Shown here: positions 17,472 to 26,111 of the stretch, piece after piece
Numbering within the stretch: the stretch's first letter is position 1
Layout of the letters: each line of letters begins with the position of its first letter
From: Pedobacter psychrotolerans
GTDB taxonomy: Bacteria > Bacteroidota > Bacteroidia > Sphingobacteriales > Sphingobacteriaceae
Assembly (NCBI RefSeq): GCF_004340665.1
Contig: NZ_SLWO01000011.1
Coordinates: 1-64,000, forward strand
Reading direction: 5' to 3'
Length of the DNA: 64,000 bases
Notes under the pieces: model-generated
Databases searched by the model: none
Told to the model about the DNA's origin: nothing
What the model saw: only the letters and a program-made list of their open reading frames with translations
Program-made: the position numbers and the translations under genes

Positions 17472-17520
17472 CTTACGAAGTTTCGCCGGCCTGTGCGAAG
17501 GAAAACTTCGTCAGTTTAAA
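17472..17520. repeat. Dispersed copy of the 60-kb tandem repeat unit (partial)
   Basis: ACTTACGAAGTTTCG...GGAAAACTTCGTCAGT matches, with substitutions, the TTACGAAGTTTTGAT...GGGGAAACTTCGTCAGT segment that recurs in 60071-60440. It lies just upstream of the PLP enzyme gene. Confidence 0.5.
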
Positions 17521-17561
17521 ATAGAATATAGGCAAGCTTCAATAAATATTTTTTTTCCATC

Positions 17562-17608
17562 GCCCTTTCCTTTTCAGGGGAAAGGTGCCGATAGGCGGAT
17601 AGGGCTTA
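17562..17608. repeat. Dispersed GC-rich hairpin repeat
   Basis: CGCCCTTTCC...GGGGAAAGGTGCCG...AGGCGGATAGGG is the same module that recurs in each unit of the tandem array at 44221-44870. It ends a few bases from the ackA stop and could help end that transcript. Confidence 0.6.
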
Positions 17609-17613
17609 ATTTT

Positions 17614-18813
17614 CTACATTTGCATTAAGCGATAACACTGACTGGCAATTTCATACTCTTCATTTGTGGGGATGATAAGGATTTTAACTTTTGAATTGCT
17701 TACACTCACATCCATTATTCCACCGTTATATTTTTGGTTTGCTTCCTTATCCATTTCAATACCTAAATAAGCCAATTCATCGCAAACGGTCTCACGCATA
17801 TCGCGGTCATTTTCGCCAACACCTGCTGTGAATATAATCGCATCCATTCCATTGAGAATAGCTGCATAAGCGCCGATAAATTTCTTAATGCGGTAGGCAT
17901 AAAGTTCCAGGGCAAGAATAGCCTGCTCATCTCCAGATGCTGCCAGTTTTCTAATATCCCGCATGTCGCTGGAGCCTCCAACACCTAACAACCCTGATTC
18001 TTTATTGAATAAAGTGCTCAATTGATTCAGACTGTATCCGGCATGTTCTATTAAATGAAAAATAACGGAAGGATCAATGTCGCCTGATCTGGTACCCATC
18101 ATTAAACCACTTAAAGGACCAAAGCCCATGCTGGTATCAACAGACTTTCCATTTCTGATGGCAGTGATGCTGCAGCCATTGCCCAAGTGAATGCTGATAA
18201 GTTTCGATTCTTTTTTATCTAACCATTGAACAGCTTGTTCACTCACATATTTATGACTGGTACCATGAAAACCGTATACCCTGATTCCTTCTTCCTTGTA
18301 GTATTGCTCTGGAATGGCATATCGAAAAGCCTGCTGCGGAATGCTTTGGTGAAATGCAGTATCAAAGATGGCTACCTGGCTGGCTTTCGTAAAGGTTTCC
18401 TCAGCAACTTCAATACATTTTAAATTTACCGGATTATGAAGCGGCGCTAGCGAAAAAAGTTTTTTAATCTGATCTTTCACTTCCGCTGTAATTAAGGTGG
18501 GACCAGAAAAATTTTCTCCGCCATGTACCACCCGGTGACCTACGGCATTAATATCATCTGGGGTAGCAATTACGGCAAGTTCTCCTTCGCTTAATAAAGC
18601 GAGCACTTGCTTCAAGCCTTCACCATGATCTGCAATAAAAGCAGTTTTTTCTATAATAAATTTTTCGGTTCCTTTGAAAACGATATGTTTAATGTATGAA
18701 CCTTCAATGCCAATACGTTCCACCAATCCGCTGGAAATTGGTGACGGAACTGGCATGTTAAAGAGTTGATATTTAAGGGAACTACTTCCTGAATTGATAA
18801 CTAAAATGTTCAT
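17614..18813 (-). CDS. ackA: Acetate kinase
   Basis: About 399 residues. It interconverts acetyl phosphate + ADP and acetate + ATP. Family motifs: NSGSSSLKYQLF at the N-terminus (phosphate binding), GHRVVHGGE, FDTAFHQ and the GFHGTSHKYV and HLGNGCS signatures. I chose the ATG at 18811-18813, which gives MNILVINSGSS; an in-frame start eight codons upstream lies against the pta stop. The gene follows pta by eight bases, forming the usual pta-ackA operon for fermentative ATP formation and acetyl-phosphate balance. Confidence 0.96.
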   Translation of the reverse strand: MNILVINSGSSSLKYQLFNMPVPSPISSGLVERIGIEGSYIKHIVFKGTEKFIIEKTAFIADHGEGLKQVLALLSEGELAVIATPDDINAVGHRVVHGGENFSGPTLITAEVKDQIKKLFSLAPLHNPVNLKCIEVAEETFTKASQVAIFDTAFHQSIPQQAFRYAIPEQYYKEEGIRVYGFHGTSHKYVSEQAVQWLDKKESKLISIHLGNGCSITAIRNGKSVDTSMGFGPLSGLMMGTRSGDIDPSVIFHLIEHAGYSLNQLSTLFNKESGLLGVGGSSDMRDIRKLAASGDEQAILALELYAYRIKKFIGAYAAILNGMDAIIFTAGVGENDRDMRETVCDELAYLGIEMDKEANQKYNGGIMDVSVSNSKVKILIIPTNEEYEIASQCYRLMQM

Positions 18814-18821
18814 GTTTTCTT

Positions 18822-20909
18822 TTAAATGTCCTGGCACTGAATAGCTGTAATTACTACAGTATTAAAAATGTCATCTACCGTACAGCCGCGGCTTAAATCA
18901 TTAATTGGTTTATTTAACCCTTGAAGCATTGGTCCAATAGCCAAAGCACCTGTTTCACGCTGTACTGCTTTGTAAGTGTTATTACCCGTATTTAAATCCG
19001 GGAAAATGAGCACACTTGCCCTTCCGGCTACTTCAGAGTTGGGCATTTTTTGTTTACCCACCTTCGGATCTACTGCGGCATCATATTGAATTGGCCCTTC
19101 TATTTTTAATTCAGGATATCTTGCTCTCACAATGGCTGTAGCTTCACGTACCCGTTCTACATCTTCGCCTTCACCCGATGTTCCGGAAGAGTAGGATAGC
19201 ATGGCAATCCGAGGTTCGATTCCAAATTTAGCACTACTTTCTGCAGATGAAATGGCAATTTCTGCCAGTTGTTGTGCAGTTGGGTTAGGATTCACCGCAC
19301 AATCACCAAAAATAGCTACCCGCTCAGGCAGGCACATGAAAAAGATAGAAGATACCACTGAAACGCCTGGACGGGTTTTTACAAATTGCAAAGCCGGACG
19401 GATAGTATGTTGAGTGGTGTGCACTGCGCCTGAAACCATTCCATCAGCATCACCTTTATATACCATCATGGTGCCGAAATAGGATACATCTGTCATCATA
19501 TCTCTTGCCATTTCCAGGTTTACGTTTTTAGCTTTTCGTAACTCGTGCAGTGTTTCCACATAATGATCGTAATGTTCAGAATGTGCCGGATTATGGATGT
19601 GAATTGCATTTGGGTCGAGGTTTAAACCCAGGCGTTTAATGGAATTTCCAATCTCCAGCGGATCGCCGAGTAAAGTAATTTCTACAATATCCTGTGCAAT
19701 TAATTTTTCTACCGCTTTTAAAATGCGTTCATCATTTCCTTCTGGAAGAACGATGTGCTTTTTCTCTCTCTTGGCCCATTTCACCAGCTGATATTGAAAC
19801 ATGTGTGGAGTAATGCCTTGATAACTAAAGGTGATGATTTTATCATCAAGTGCTTTAAGGTCTACGTGTCTTTCAAAAATATCAATCGCCAAGGCAATTT
19901 TCTTTTTATTATCAATGGTGATTTTTGAATGGATGGAGCCTATGGCAGTGGTGGTTTCAAAAGTGCCTTTCTGTACTGAAATAATTGGGATGATGGTCTG
20001 TAAACCTTCAATTAACCTAATCATCGGCTCATCAGGCAAGCTGCCTGCAGTGAGCACAATCCCGGCAATTTTGGGGTAATTGGCCGAAAGGTTGGCCTGC
20101 AGCGAACCAATAATAATATCCCCACGATCGCCGGGTGTTACAATTAGTAGGTTATCTTTAATGTGTCTTAAAAAATTTGGAAGCATCATTGCACCGGTAA
20201 CAAAATTGTCTACCTGGTTATCCAGTAGATCTGCTCCAAATAATACCTCCGCATTCAATGCCGTCGTAATTTCCTTCATGGTGGGGCTCTGCAAGCCACT
20301 TTCTACCGGAATAACGGCAATTAATAATTCAGCAGGTAATTGGTTGGTTAGTGCCTGTTTAATACGTTCCGCCTCTTCTGGATTAACCATATTGGCCACC
20401 ACACCCAGCACCTGAACATCACGCAGTAAAAAGTTTTTATAAATATTTATGGCCGACTTGAACAACTGGCTGGCTGATTTTCCTTTGCCTGATACCACAA
20501 CCAGAACAGGAGCACCCAGATTTTTAGCCATTAAGGCGTTGGATTCAAACTCAAAAGCACTCCCTTCGCCTAAAAAATCACTGCCTTCAATTACGGTAAA
20601 ATCGTAATTGTCTTCCAGTTTCTTATACTTGCTGATAATGGTATTGATCATCGTTCCACTATCATCCGACTGTTGAAGCATATCCTGTCTGGTAAAAGCA
20701 AAGGCATCTTCATATTTCACCGGAAGCGAAAAATAATCCAGCATGGCTTCTACATGCTCATCCCGCTTATCAGGATCTTCCTGAGCAATGATAGGCTTGA
20801 AATAACCCACCTTTTGTGTTTTGGCCAGGAGCATGTTGATCATGCCAAATGCAATAACAGATTTCCCGGTGTAGGGCTCGGCAGATGCAATAAAGATATT
20901 TTTAGTCAT
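18822..20909 (-). CDS. pta: Phosphate acetyltransferase, long form
   Basis: 695 residues. Three parts: an N-terminal P-loop domain of the DTBS/CobB type (FIASAEPYTGKS), a central DRTGG domain (about 210-320) and the C-terminal PTA_PTB catalytic domain (about 375-690, VVLPEGNDERIL, SSAESSAKFGIEPRIAMLSYSSGTSG and GPIQYDAA). It converts acetyl-CoA + phosphate to acetyl phosphate and CoA. The long form is the one whose N-terminal region is regulatory in enterobacteria. It is first in the operon with ackA. Confidence 0.96.
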   Translation of the reverse strand: MTKNIFIASAEPYTGKSVIAFGMINMLLAKTQKVGYFKPIIAQEDPDKRDEHVEAMLDYFSLPVKYEDAFAFTRQDMLQQSDDSGTMINTIISKYKKLEDNYDFTVIEGSDFLGEGSAFEFESNALMAKNLGAPVLVVVSGKGKSASQLFKSAINIYKNFLLRDVQVLGVVANMVNPEEAERIKQALTNQLPAELLIAVIPVESGLQSPTMKEITTALNAEVLFGADLLDNQVDNFVTGAMMLPNFLRHIKDNLLIVTPGDRGDIIIGSLQANLSANYPKIAGIVLTAGSLPDEPMIRLIEGLQTIIPIISVQKGTFETTTAIGSIHSKITIDNKKKIALAIDIFERHVDLKALDDKIITFSYQGITPHMFQYQLVKWAKREKKHIVLPEGNDERILKAVEKLIAQDIVEITLLGDPLEIGNSIKRLGLNLDPNAIHIHNPAHSEHYDHYVETLHELRKAKNVNLEMARDMMTDVSYFGTMMVYKGDADGMVSGAVHTTQHTIRPALQFVKTRPGVSVVSSIFFMCLPERVAIFGDCAVNPNPTAQQLAEIAISSAESSAKFGIEPRIAMLSYSSGTSGEGEDVERVREATAIVRARYPELKIEGPIQYDAAVDPKVGKQKMPNSEVAGRASVLIFPDLNTGNNTYKAVQRETGALAIGPMLQGLNKPINDLSRGCTVDDIFNTVVITAIQCQDI

Positions 20910-21214
20910 ATATAAGAAAAGAAGGATCTGAATAATTAACGAACTCGTGCCAATATAGTTGGAAATTTTTAAATAAATAAAATACTTATTTAGTTTTTAC
21001 TCAAAGGGAAATGTTTTACAAGACAGGTCTCTGAACTTCAAAGGATTCTGATTTTTGTTGCGATGCATTCGATTTTAACACATTAGATGAGTATTTGTTA
21101 ACTGAAAATAATAAAACCGCTTTGCCAATCACGAATAAGTCATTTATGTTTTGAGATGCGGTTGGTTGATTTTTTATCGGATATTTTTGTAGTCAGATTA
21201 AGAAAACCAATACC
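20910..21214. other. Divergent intergenic region between pta and the LLM flavoenzyme
   Basis: About 305 bases holding both promoters. A TATTTTTG -7 element (21182-21189) precedes the plus-strand gene by 25 bases, with no TTG at ideal spacing. For pta only a near match (CCAATATA on plus) is seen. Nothing else is recognisable. Confidence 0.45.
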
Positions 21215-22219
21215 ATGAATCATCATTCCCTTAAAAATATACCCTATTCTGTACTCGATTTGGCAACGGTACTTGAAGGACATACTGCTGCTGATACTTT
21301 TAAAACAAGTTTAGAAATTGCCCAACAATCAGAACGTTTGGGTTACCACCGTTACTGGTTTGCAGAACACCATAATATGGCAGGTGTAGCCAGTTCGGCA
21401 ACCGCGGTTTTAATTGGCTTTATTGCTGGTGGAACCAAAACTATTCGGGTGGGTTCGGGTGGTATTATGCTTCCCAACCATTCACCTTTAATTGTGGCCG
21501 AGCAATTCGGAACGCTCGCTTCCTTATATCCAAACAGAATTGACCTGGGGTTGGGCCGAGCGCCCGGAACAGACCAGGTTACAGCTATGGCCATCAGAGG
21601 TGAAAATTTTAATTCCCCACATTATTTCCCAAGGGATATTGAACGCCTTCAGCAATTTTTTTCAAGTGATAACCGGGGTTCAAATGTAAGGGCTTTTCCT
21701 GGTGAGGGGCTTGATATTCCAATTTGGGTGCTGGGCTCGAGTACCGATAGTGCGAGGTTAGCAGCTGAAAAGGGATTGCCGTATGCTTTTGCCAGCCATT
21801 TTGCACCTACCTATTTTGAACAGGCTATAGCCATTTATAGAAATAACTTTAAGCCATCTGCATTTTTACAGGAACCTTATGTAATGGCATGCGTTAACGT
21901 GGTGGCAGCAGATACTGAGGAGCAGGCTGAATTTTTATCCAGCTCGGTCAAAAGAATGTTTCTGGGCGTAATAACCGGAAAGCGCGAATTGTTAAAGCCT
22001 GCTTTTGATAATATTAATGGTTATTGGGATCGAATGGAAAAAGAAGCGGTTGAGCAAATGCTTTATTATTCTTTTATTGGAAGTAAAGAAACCATCAAAC
22101 GAAATTTAGAAGAGTTTGTAGAAAAATATGGTGTAAATGAGGTGATGAGTACCTCTCATATTTACGATCAACAAGCTAAACTTCATTCTAACAAGCTATT
22201 TTCAGAAGTATTCGAATAG
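21215..22219 (+). CDS. LLM class flavin-dependent oxidoreductase
   Basis: 334 residues of the bacterial luciferase-like monooxygenase fold. Seen: RLGYHRYWFAEHHNM near residue 45-60, the GGIMLPNHSPLIVAEQFGTLASLYPNRIDLGLGRAPGTD-type segment and the C-terminal YGVNEVM. This matches the subgroup without a dedicated luciferase role (YhbW-like), which probably uses FMNH2 and O2 on an unknown substrate. No flavin reductase is adjacent. Single gene. Confidence 0.88.
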   Translation: MNHHSLKNIPYSVLDLATVLEGHTAADTFKTSLEIAQQSERLGYHRYWFAEHHNMAGVASSATAVLIGFIAGGTKTIRVGSGGIMLPNHSPLIVAEQFGTLASLYPNRIDLGLGRAPGTDQVTAMAIRGENFNSPHYFPRDIERLQQFFSSDNRGSNVRAFPGEGLDIPIWVLGSSTDSARLAAEKGLPYAFASHFAPTYFEQAIAIYRNNFKPSAFLQEPYVMACVNVVAADTEEQAEFLSSSVKRMFLGVITGKRELLKPAFDNINGYWDRMEKEAVEQMLYYSFIGSKETIKRNLEEFVEKYGVNEVMSTSHIYDQQAKLHSNKLFSEVFE

Positions 22220-22313
22220 TTCAATAATTTCGTTTCTAACAGGAATGTATATGAAATAAAACTATCCAAAACCTAATCACTTTTTTTATTGTTGAATTTT
22301 AAAAGATTCTATA

Positions 22314-22682
22314 ATGACGACAAAAACAAGTGATCAAATTCAAAAAGGGATTGTGCTCGATGGTATGAAAGCCGTTGGGCATGGTTTAGGTATTCATTCC
22401 ACCAAACCTGTTATAAAAAAAACTGTTGCAAAAAATATGCGATTGGTGGATGGCTTATTGCGGATTGCATTTTCGTCCCGGAAGACATCAGCCGCCAAGA
22501 ACAAAAGGGTGATAGAACTCGCTGGAATTGGAGGAATTGCCTTGTATACTTTTTTGAGAGGCATCGAACGTAAAAAGAAATCTTTACTTATTCAAGGCGT
22601 TTTTTTAGGGGCAGCATTGTTAACGGTAAGTCTGGCAACTGCAAATAGCAGTTCGAAGGTGGTTAGGCGGAGGGTTCATTAA
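22314..22682 (+). CDS. Hypothetical protein with hydrophobic C-terminal half
   Basis: 122 residues. The first half is basic and soluble; two hydrophobic stretches (about 71-85 and 95-112) could cross the membrane, and the extreme C-terminus is basic (VVRRRVH). No family recognised. It ends four bases inside the convergent gene at 22679. Confidence 0.6.
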   Translation: MTTKTSDQIQKGIVLDGMKAVGHGLGIHSTKPVIKKTVAKNMRLVDGLLRIAFSSRKTSAAKNKRVIELAGIGGIALYTFLRGIERKKKSLLIQGVFLGAALLTVSLATANSSSKVVRRRVH

Positions 22683-22897
22683 GCATTGGCTTCTACCAGA
22701 AGCTTCAGCATTTTTAAGCGGTGAAGTAGCGGCTGGCTTACTTTAGAATCTGGATTTAATTTTAGGGGTAAGAAATGGCTTTCCAGGAAATAGTCATAAT
22801 CAGTAATTACAGTGGCTTCGTTAAGATATATAGGAACCTGCTGCTTGCCAGCTTGAGCAAAAAAATCTTCAAGGGCCTGTAATTCTTGTAATGTCAT
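22679..22897 (-). CDS. Small DUF6965-like protein
   Basis: 72 residues. The layout, an N-terminal helix, then PIYLNEATVITDYDYFLESHFLPLK, then a C-terminal helix with LHRLKMLKLL, resembles the small Bacteroidetes DUF6965 family as I recall it. Function unknown. Its 3' end overlaps the neighbouring plus-strand gene by four bases. Confidence 0.6.
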   Translation of the reverse strand: MTLQELQALEDFFAQAGKQQVPIYLNEATVITDYDYFLESHFLPLKLNPDSKVSQPLLHRLKMLKLLVEANA

Positions 22898-22984
22898 GCT
22901 ACAAATTTACGATTCATAGGCGATGAAATCACAGCAAAACAGCATCTATTTTTTATTTTCGTGATGCTCAACTTGGTAAGTTAA

Positions 22985-23677
22985 TTAGCGAACCCTGCAT
23001 CGATCAATTGCTTTTACCCATTCTTCATTTTTGCAACGCTTACAGCTATGCTTACCCATTATGTGAATTTCTTCCACCACACCACAAAAAGAGCAGGCAT
23101 AGTAATCTTCAATAGCAATTAGCTTAATCTTTTTCTCAAAAAGATCTGGAAGAATGGGCAGGCCAAATTTTACAGCTTCATCAGGATAAAGGTATACGCT
23201 AAGTGAACCGGAAGTTTCTAAAATGGTAATTTCAATTTGTCCAAGATGTGAGATCCCTTGTTGACGCAAGTCAGCAAAAAATTCATCTTTAGCTAGTGCC
23301 TCTTTTTTAAAATCATTGATGTTAAACACGCCATCACGAACAAGATAAACACATTTACCTTCTATCAAATCATCTATTTTATCATTTTTAGCTGTTAAAT
23401 AAGTAGTGAAGCGATAGGCGCCAACTATAACTAAAAAGATAACAATAGGGATAAGCAGGCCAATTTCTTTATAAAACATAGGATCACCGGCGGCAGAACC
23501 GAGACTGATAATTACCACCAGTTCAAATACCGAAAGCTGACGTACTCCTCGTTTGCCAAGTAACCTTAATCCAACGAGTATGATGAAATACATGATGAAC
23601 GTACGGAGGGCGATCTCCAGTAAGAATTCGAAATTCTCTTCACCAATTAAAAATTGTTTCCAGTCTATTGCCAGCAA
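22985..23677 (-). CDS. YetF-like DUF421 membrane protein with zinc-ribbon tail
   Basis: 230 residues. Three N-terminal hydrophobic helices (about 20-110) precede the cytoplasmic DUF421 domain (about 110-190). Signs of the family: RLLGKRGVRQLSVFELVVIISLGSAAGDPM and LVRDGVFN. A C-terminal four-cysteine cluster (CSFC ... CKRC) suggests a bound zinc, which the Bacillus YetF type lacks as far as I recall. Function of the family is poorly known; some members affect spore germination or stress. Single gene. Confidence 0.85.
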   Translation of the reverse strand: MLAIDWKQFLIGEENFEFLLEIALRTFIMYFIILVGLRLLGKRGVRQLSVFELVVIISLGSAAGDPMFYKEIGLLIPIVIFLVIVGAYRFTTYLTAKNDKIDDLIEGKCVYLVRDGVFNINDFKKEALAKDEFFADLRQQGISHLGQIEITILETSGSLSVYLYPDEAVKFGLPILPDLFEKKIKLIAIEDYYACSFCGVVEEIHIMGKHSCKRCKNEEWVKAIDRCRVR

Positions 23678-23846
23678 GTTGTCTATTTTAAAGTGTTAGG
23701 GGAATATAAAAACTGGCAAAGATTATAGAAATGTGTATTTCTCAATCCTTTGCCAGCTAAATAGAAATTAATGTAATCTTTCATTAGTATACCTACAGAA
23801 ACAAGTACTGATCTGTCGGCAGATCACGATTTCTGTAATCAGATAT

Positions 23847-24047
23847 TCATCTGGTGATATCATTTTCTACATTTTGAAACTTAGTTTCAAATTCTCTTTG
23901 GTATTCCTTTGCTTTTTCTTTCCATTCAGGTGCCTTATCTTTTAAATCATCTACTACCGATCTTCCGGTAATCGGATCCTTTTTGGTGATGTATTTGAAG
24001 CCTGCATAAACTGCAGCGCCAATAATTGCGGTTTTTAAAAGTCCCAT
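23847..24047 (-). CDS. Small YtxH-like protein
   Basis: 66 residues: an N-terminal hydrophobic helix (LLKTAIIGAAVYAGFKYI) followed by a charged, probably coiled-coil tail (DLKDKAPEWKEKAKEYQREFETKF). This is the layout of YtxH-type stress proteins anchored in the membrane. Similarity is in layout, not in strong sequence motifs. Confidence 0.6.
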   Translation of the reverse strand: MGLLKTAIIGAAVYAGFKYITKKDPITGRSVVDDLKDKAPEWKEKAKEYQREFETKFQNVENDITR

Positions 24048-24147
24048 ATATCTTTTCTTTTTATTTAAAAACAGTACTGTAAGCTAAAGGTTTTAGAAAA
24101 AAAAATACATTTATCAAACCTGATCGGTTTTTAAAAATATAACGATC

Positions 24148-24178
24148 AAACCTTATAGTTTTAAAACCTATAAGGTTT
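24148..24178. repeat. Perfect 11-bp inverted repeat
   Basis: AAACCTTATAG (24148-24158) and its complement (24168-24178) enclose a nine-base loop containing TTTTAAAA. It lies between two divergent genes, 99 bases before the ATG at 24277. It may be a dispersed palindrome or an operator; I see no second copy in the window. Confidence 0.5.
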
Positions 24179-24192
24179 AATTGCGATAAAAG

Positions 24193-24204
24193 TGATTTAC
24201 ATCA
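24193..24204 (+). promoter_or_regulatory. FNR/Crp-type binding site
   Basis: TGAT-TTAC-ATCA, the core of the FNR consensus TTGATnnnnATCAA (outer bases differ). The downstream -7 element TAGGTTTG (24250-24257) is exact, but no TTG lies at the expected spacing, as expected for an activator-dependent promoter. If transcription starts near 24260 the site is centred at about -61.5, the classical class I position. The nearby receiver-Crp regulator has an FNR-like recognition helix. Confidence 0.55.
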
Positions 24205-24276
24205 TTTTATAAGGTAACGCATATCTGCCACAGCATTAAGTACATTAAATAGGTTTGTGCTTTAAAGAAATATATT

Positions 24277-26055
24277 ATGCCACATACTTTTCATATCCCT
24301 GTTTTAGGACTTGGATATTCTATAGACACGCCATTAAAAATTGCCCGTTATGGCATTTCATCCGTATTGTCCATTGTAGATGATGAACTGATAGAGCGCA
24401 TGAGGGAATACCATTCACGCCAGATGGAACTGGAATTTTCACCAATACTAAAATCTGCATCAGACAGCAGGGCAAAAAGAATTACCGCTTATTTAAATTT
24501 TCTGGCAGATGCCATTTCAAATCAGGTTGCACAACTTAAAAGGCAGGCTTTTGAAGCTGGAAGCGATATTTGTCGGTATTTTGAATTATTACCAGAAGGT
24601 TCCAGCTTAAAAAACGGATATGAACTGATGATGGATTATCCTGAAGGCCCACAGAAAGAAATATTTCAACGAGTGCTGCGGAACGAAATTAAACCTGGAG
24701 CAATTGATGTGAATATTATGGCCAAGGTTGATAAGATGAATATTGATGCTGAATTTACTAGCGATGAAAATTCTGATGCCCTTGCAGCCTTACGTGGTTT
24801 TGCACTAAGCAAACTGTCATCCTCAGTTATTTTATCTGCCGGAATGAATCCGCGATTATATAGTTATTTAACTCAGTTTGAAGATTTTTTTCCTGATAAA
24901 AATGGACATATCAATAAAAAGATTGTGTTGAAAGTAAGTGATTTTAGGTCAGCATTAATTCAGGCTAAATTCTTGGCCAAAAAAGGATTATGGGTGGCCG
25001 AGTTTCGGGTTGAATCTGGATTAAACTGCGGTGGCCATGCCTTTGCAACGGAAGGTTATTTGCTCGGGCCAATTTTGGAAGAATTTAAAACCAAAAGAAA
25101 TGACATGCACGCAGAGCTATTTGCCCTTTATGAGCCAGCACTTAACCAAAGAAATGTGAATATTAATGCTGCCCCTTCACAACGAATTAGTGTGCAAGGC
25201 GGAATCGGTACCGCTGAAGAAAACCAGTTTTTAATTCATCATTATGGATTGGATGCCACGGGCTGGGGAAGTCCGTTTCTTTTGGTTCCGGAAGTAACGA
25301 ATGTGGATAATGAAACCCTGGATATTTTGGCCCATTCAAAAGAAGATGATTATTACCTGAGCCATTCCTCACCATTGGGTATTCAGTTTAATAATTTTAA
25401 AAACAGCACCATTGATGCTCAGCGCTTAGGGAGGATAGATAAAAATCGTCCCGGAAGCGCCTGTACCAAAAAATATTTGTGCAACAACACCGAGTTTACC
25501 GAACAGCCCATTTGCACGGCATCCAGAGAATATCAACATTTAAAAATCAAACAATTGAAATCACAAGTACTGCCAGCAAATGAATTTCAACAACAGTTTG
25601 ATGCTGTAACGGAAAAAATTTGTCTCTGTGAAGGTTTGTGTGCATCTACCTATTTAAAATATAACATCCTTAAACCTAAAGAAAGCAAGGCGGTAGCCAT
25701 TTGTCCAGGACCTAATCTGGCTTATTTTTCAGGTATTTATGCTTTGGATGATATGGTGGGTCATATTTACGGGCGCTTAAACTTGCTGGAGAAAATTGAA
25801 CGTCCACACATTTTTGTTAAAGAGCTTGGCTTGTATATCGATTATTTCCAAGGAGAGTTACGACAATTATGCAATCATTTTACTGATAAAAAGAAGAAAC
25901 AACTGCTTCATTTTAAATTACAGCTATCAGAAGGGATTTCATATTATAAACAACTATTTAATGAAATCGCTGATGGGGCAGACGCTCACTTACATTCGGT
26001 GCAAACACAATTGAATATTTCAAAAAACAGATTAGATCAGCTGCAAATTGATTAA
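24277..26055 (+). CDS. Nitronate-monooxygenase/FabK-like FMN-barrel protein with cysteine-rich tail
   Basis: 592 residues, no signal peptide. I do not know a named family. The first part follows a TIM-barrel flavoenzyme of the nitronate monooxygenase/FabK type: a first strand VLGLGYSIDTPLKIARYGI, a strand-loop ending CGGH (251-254, like the AGGH with catalytic His), GGIGT (308-312, phosphate loop) and GWGSPFLLVPE (329-339, like GTRF). After it come clustered cysteines (396, 402, 413, 449, 451, 455, 476) that could bind iron-sulphur or zinc, then a helical C-terminus. It sits behind an FNR-type site and before the oxygen-sensing pair, so a low-oxygen redox role is inferred. Confidence 0.7.
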   Translation: MPHTFHIPVLGLGYSIDTPLKIARYGISSVLSIVDDELIERMREYHSRQMELEFSPILKSASDSRAKRITAYLNFLADAISNQVAQLKRQAFEAGSDICRYFELLPEGSSLKNGYELMMDYPEGPQKEIFQRVLRNEIKPGAIDVNIMAKVDKMNIDAEFTSDENSDALAALRGFALSKLSSSVILSAGMNPRLYSYLTQFEDFFPDKNGHINKKIVLKVSDFRSALIQAKFLAKKGLWVAEFRVESGLNCGGHAFATEGYLLGPILEEFKTKRNDMHAELFALYEPALNQRNVNINAAPSQRISVQGGIGTAEENQFLIHHYGLDATGWGSPFLLVPEVTNVDNETLDILAHSKEDDYYLSHSSPLGIQFNNFKNSTIDAQRLGRIDKNRPGSACTKKYLCNNTEFTEQPICTASREYQHLKIKQLKSQVLPANEFQQQFDAVTEKICLCEGLCASTYLKYNILKPKESKAVAICPGPNLAYFSGIYALDDMVGHIYGRLNLLEKIERPHIFVKELGLYIDYFQGELRQLCNHFTDKKKKQLLHFKLQLSEGISYYKQLFNEIADGADAHLHSVQTQLNISKNRLDQLQID

Positions 26056-26111
26056 TAGTAAAAAGTGGTCTCAATTAAATTTATCTTTACGGTCTCAGCA
26101 AAGCAGATAAA

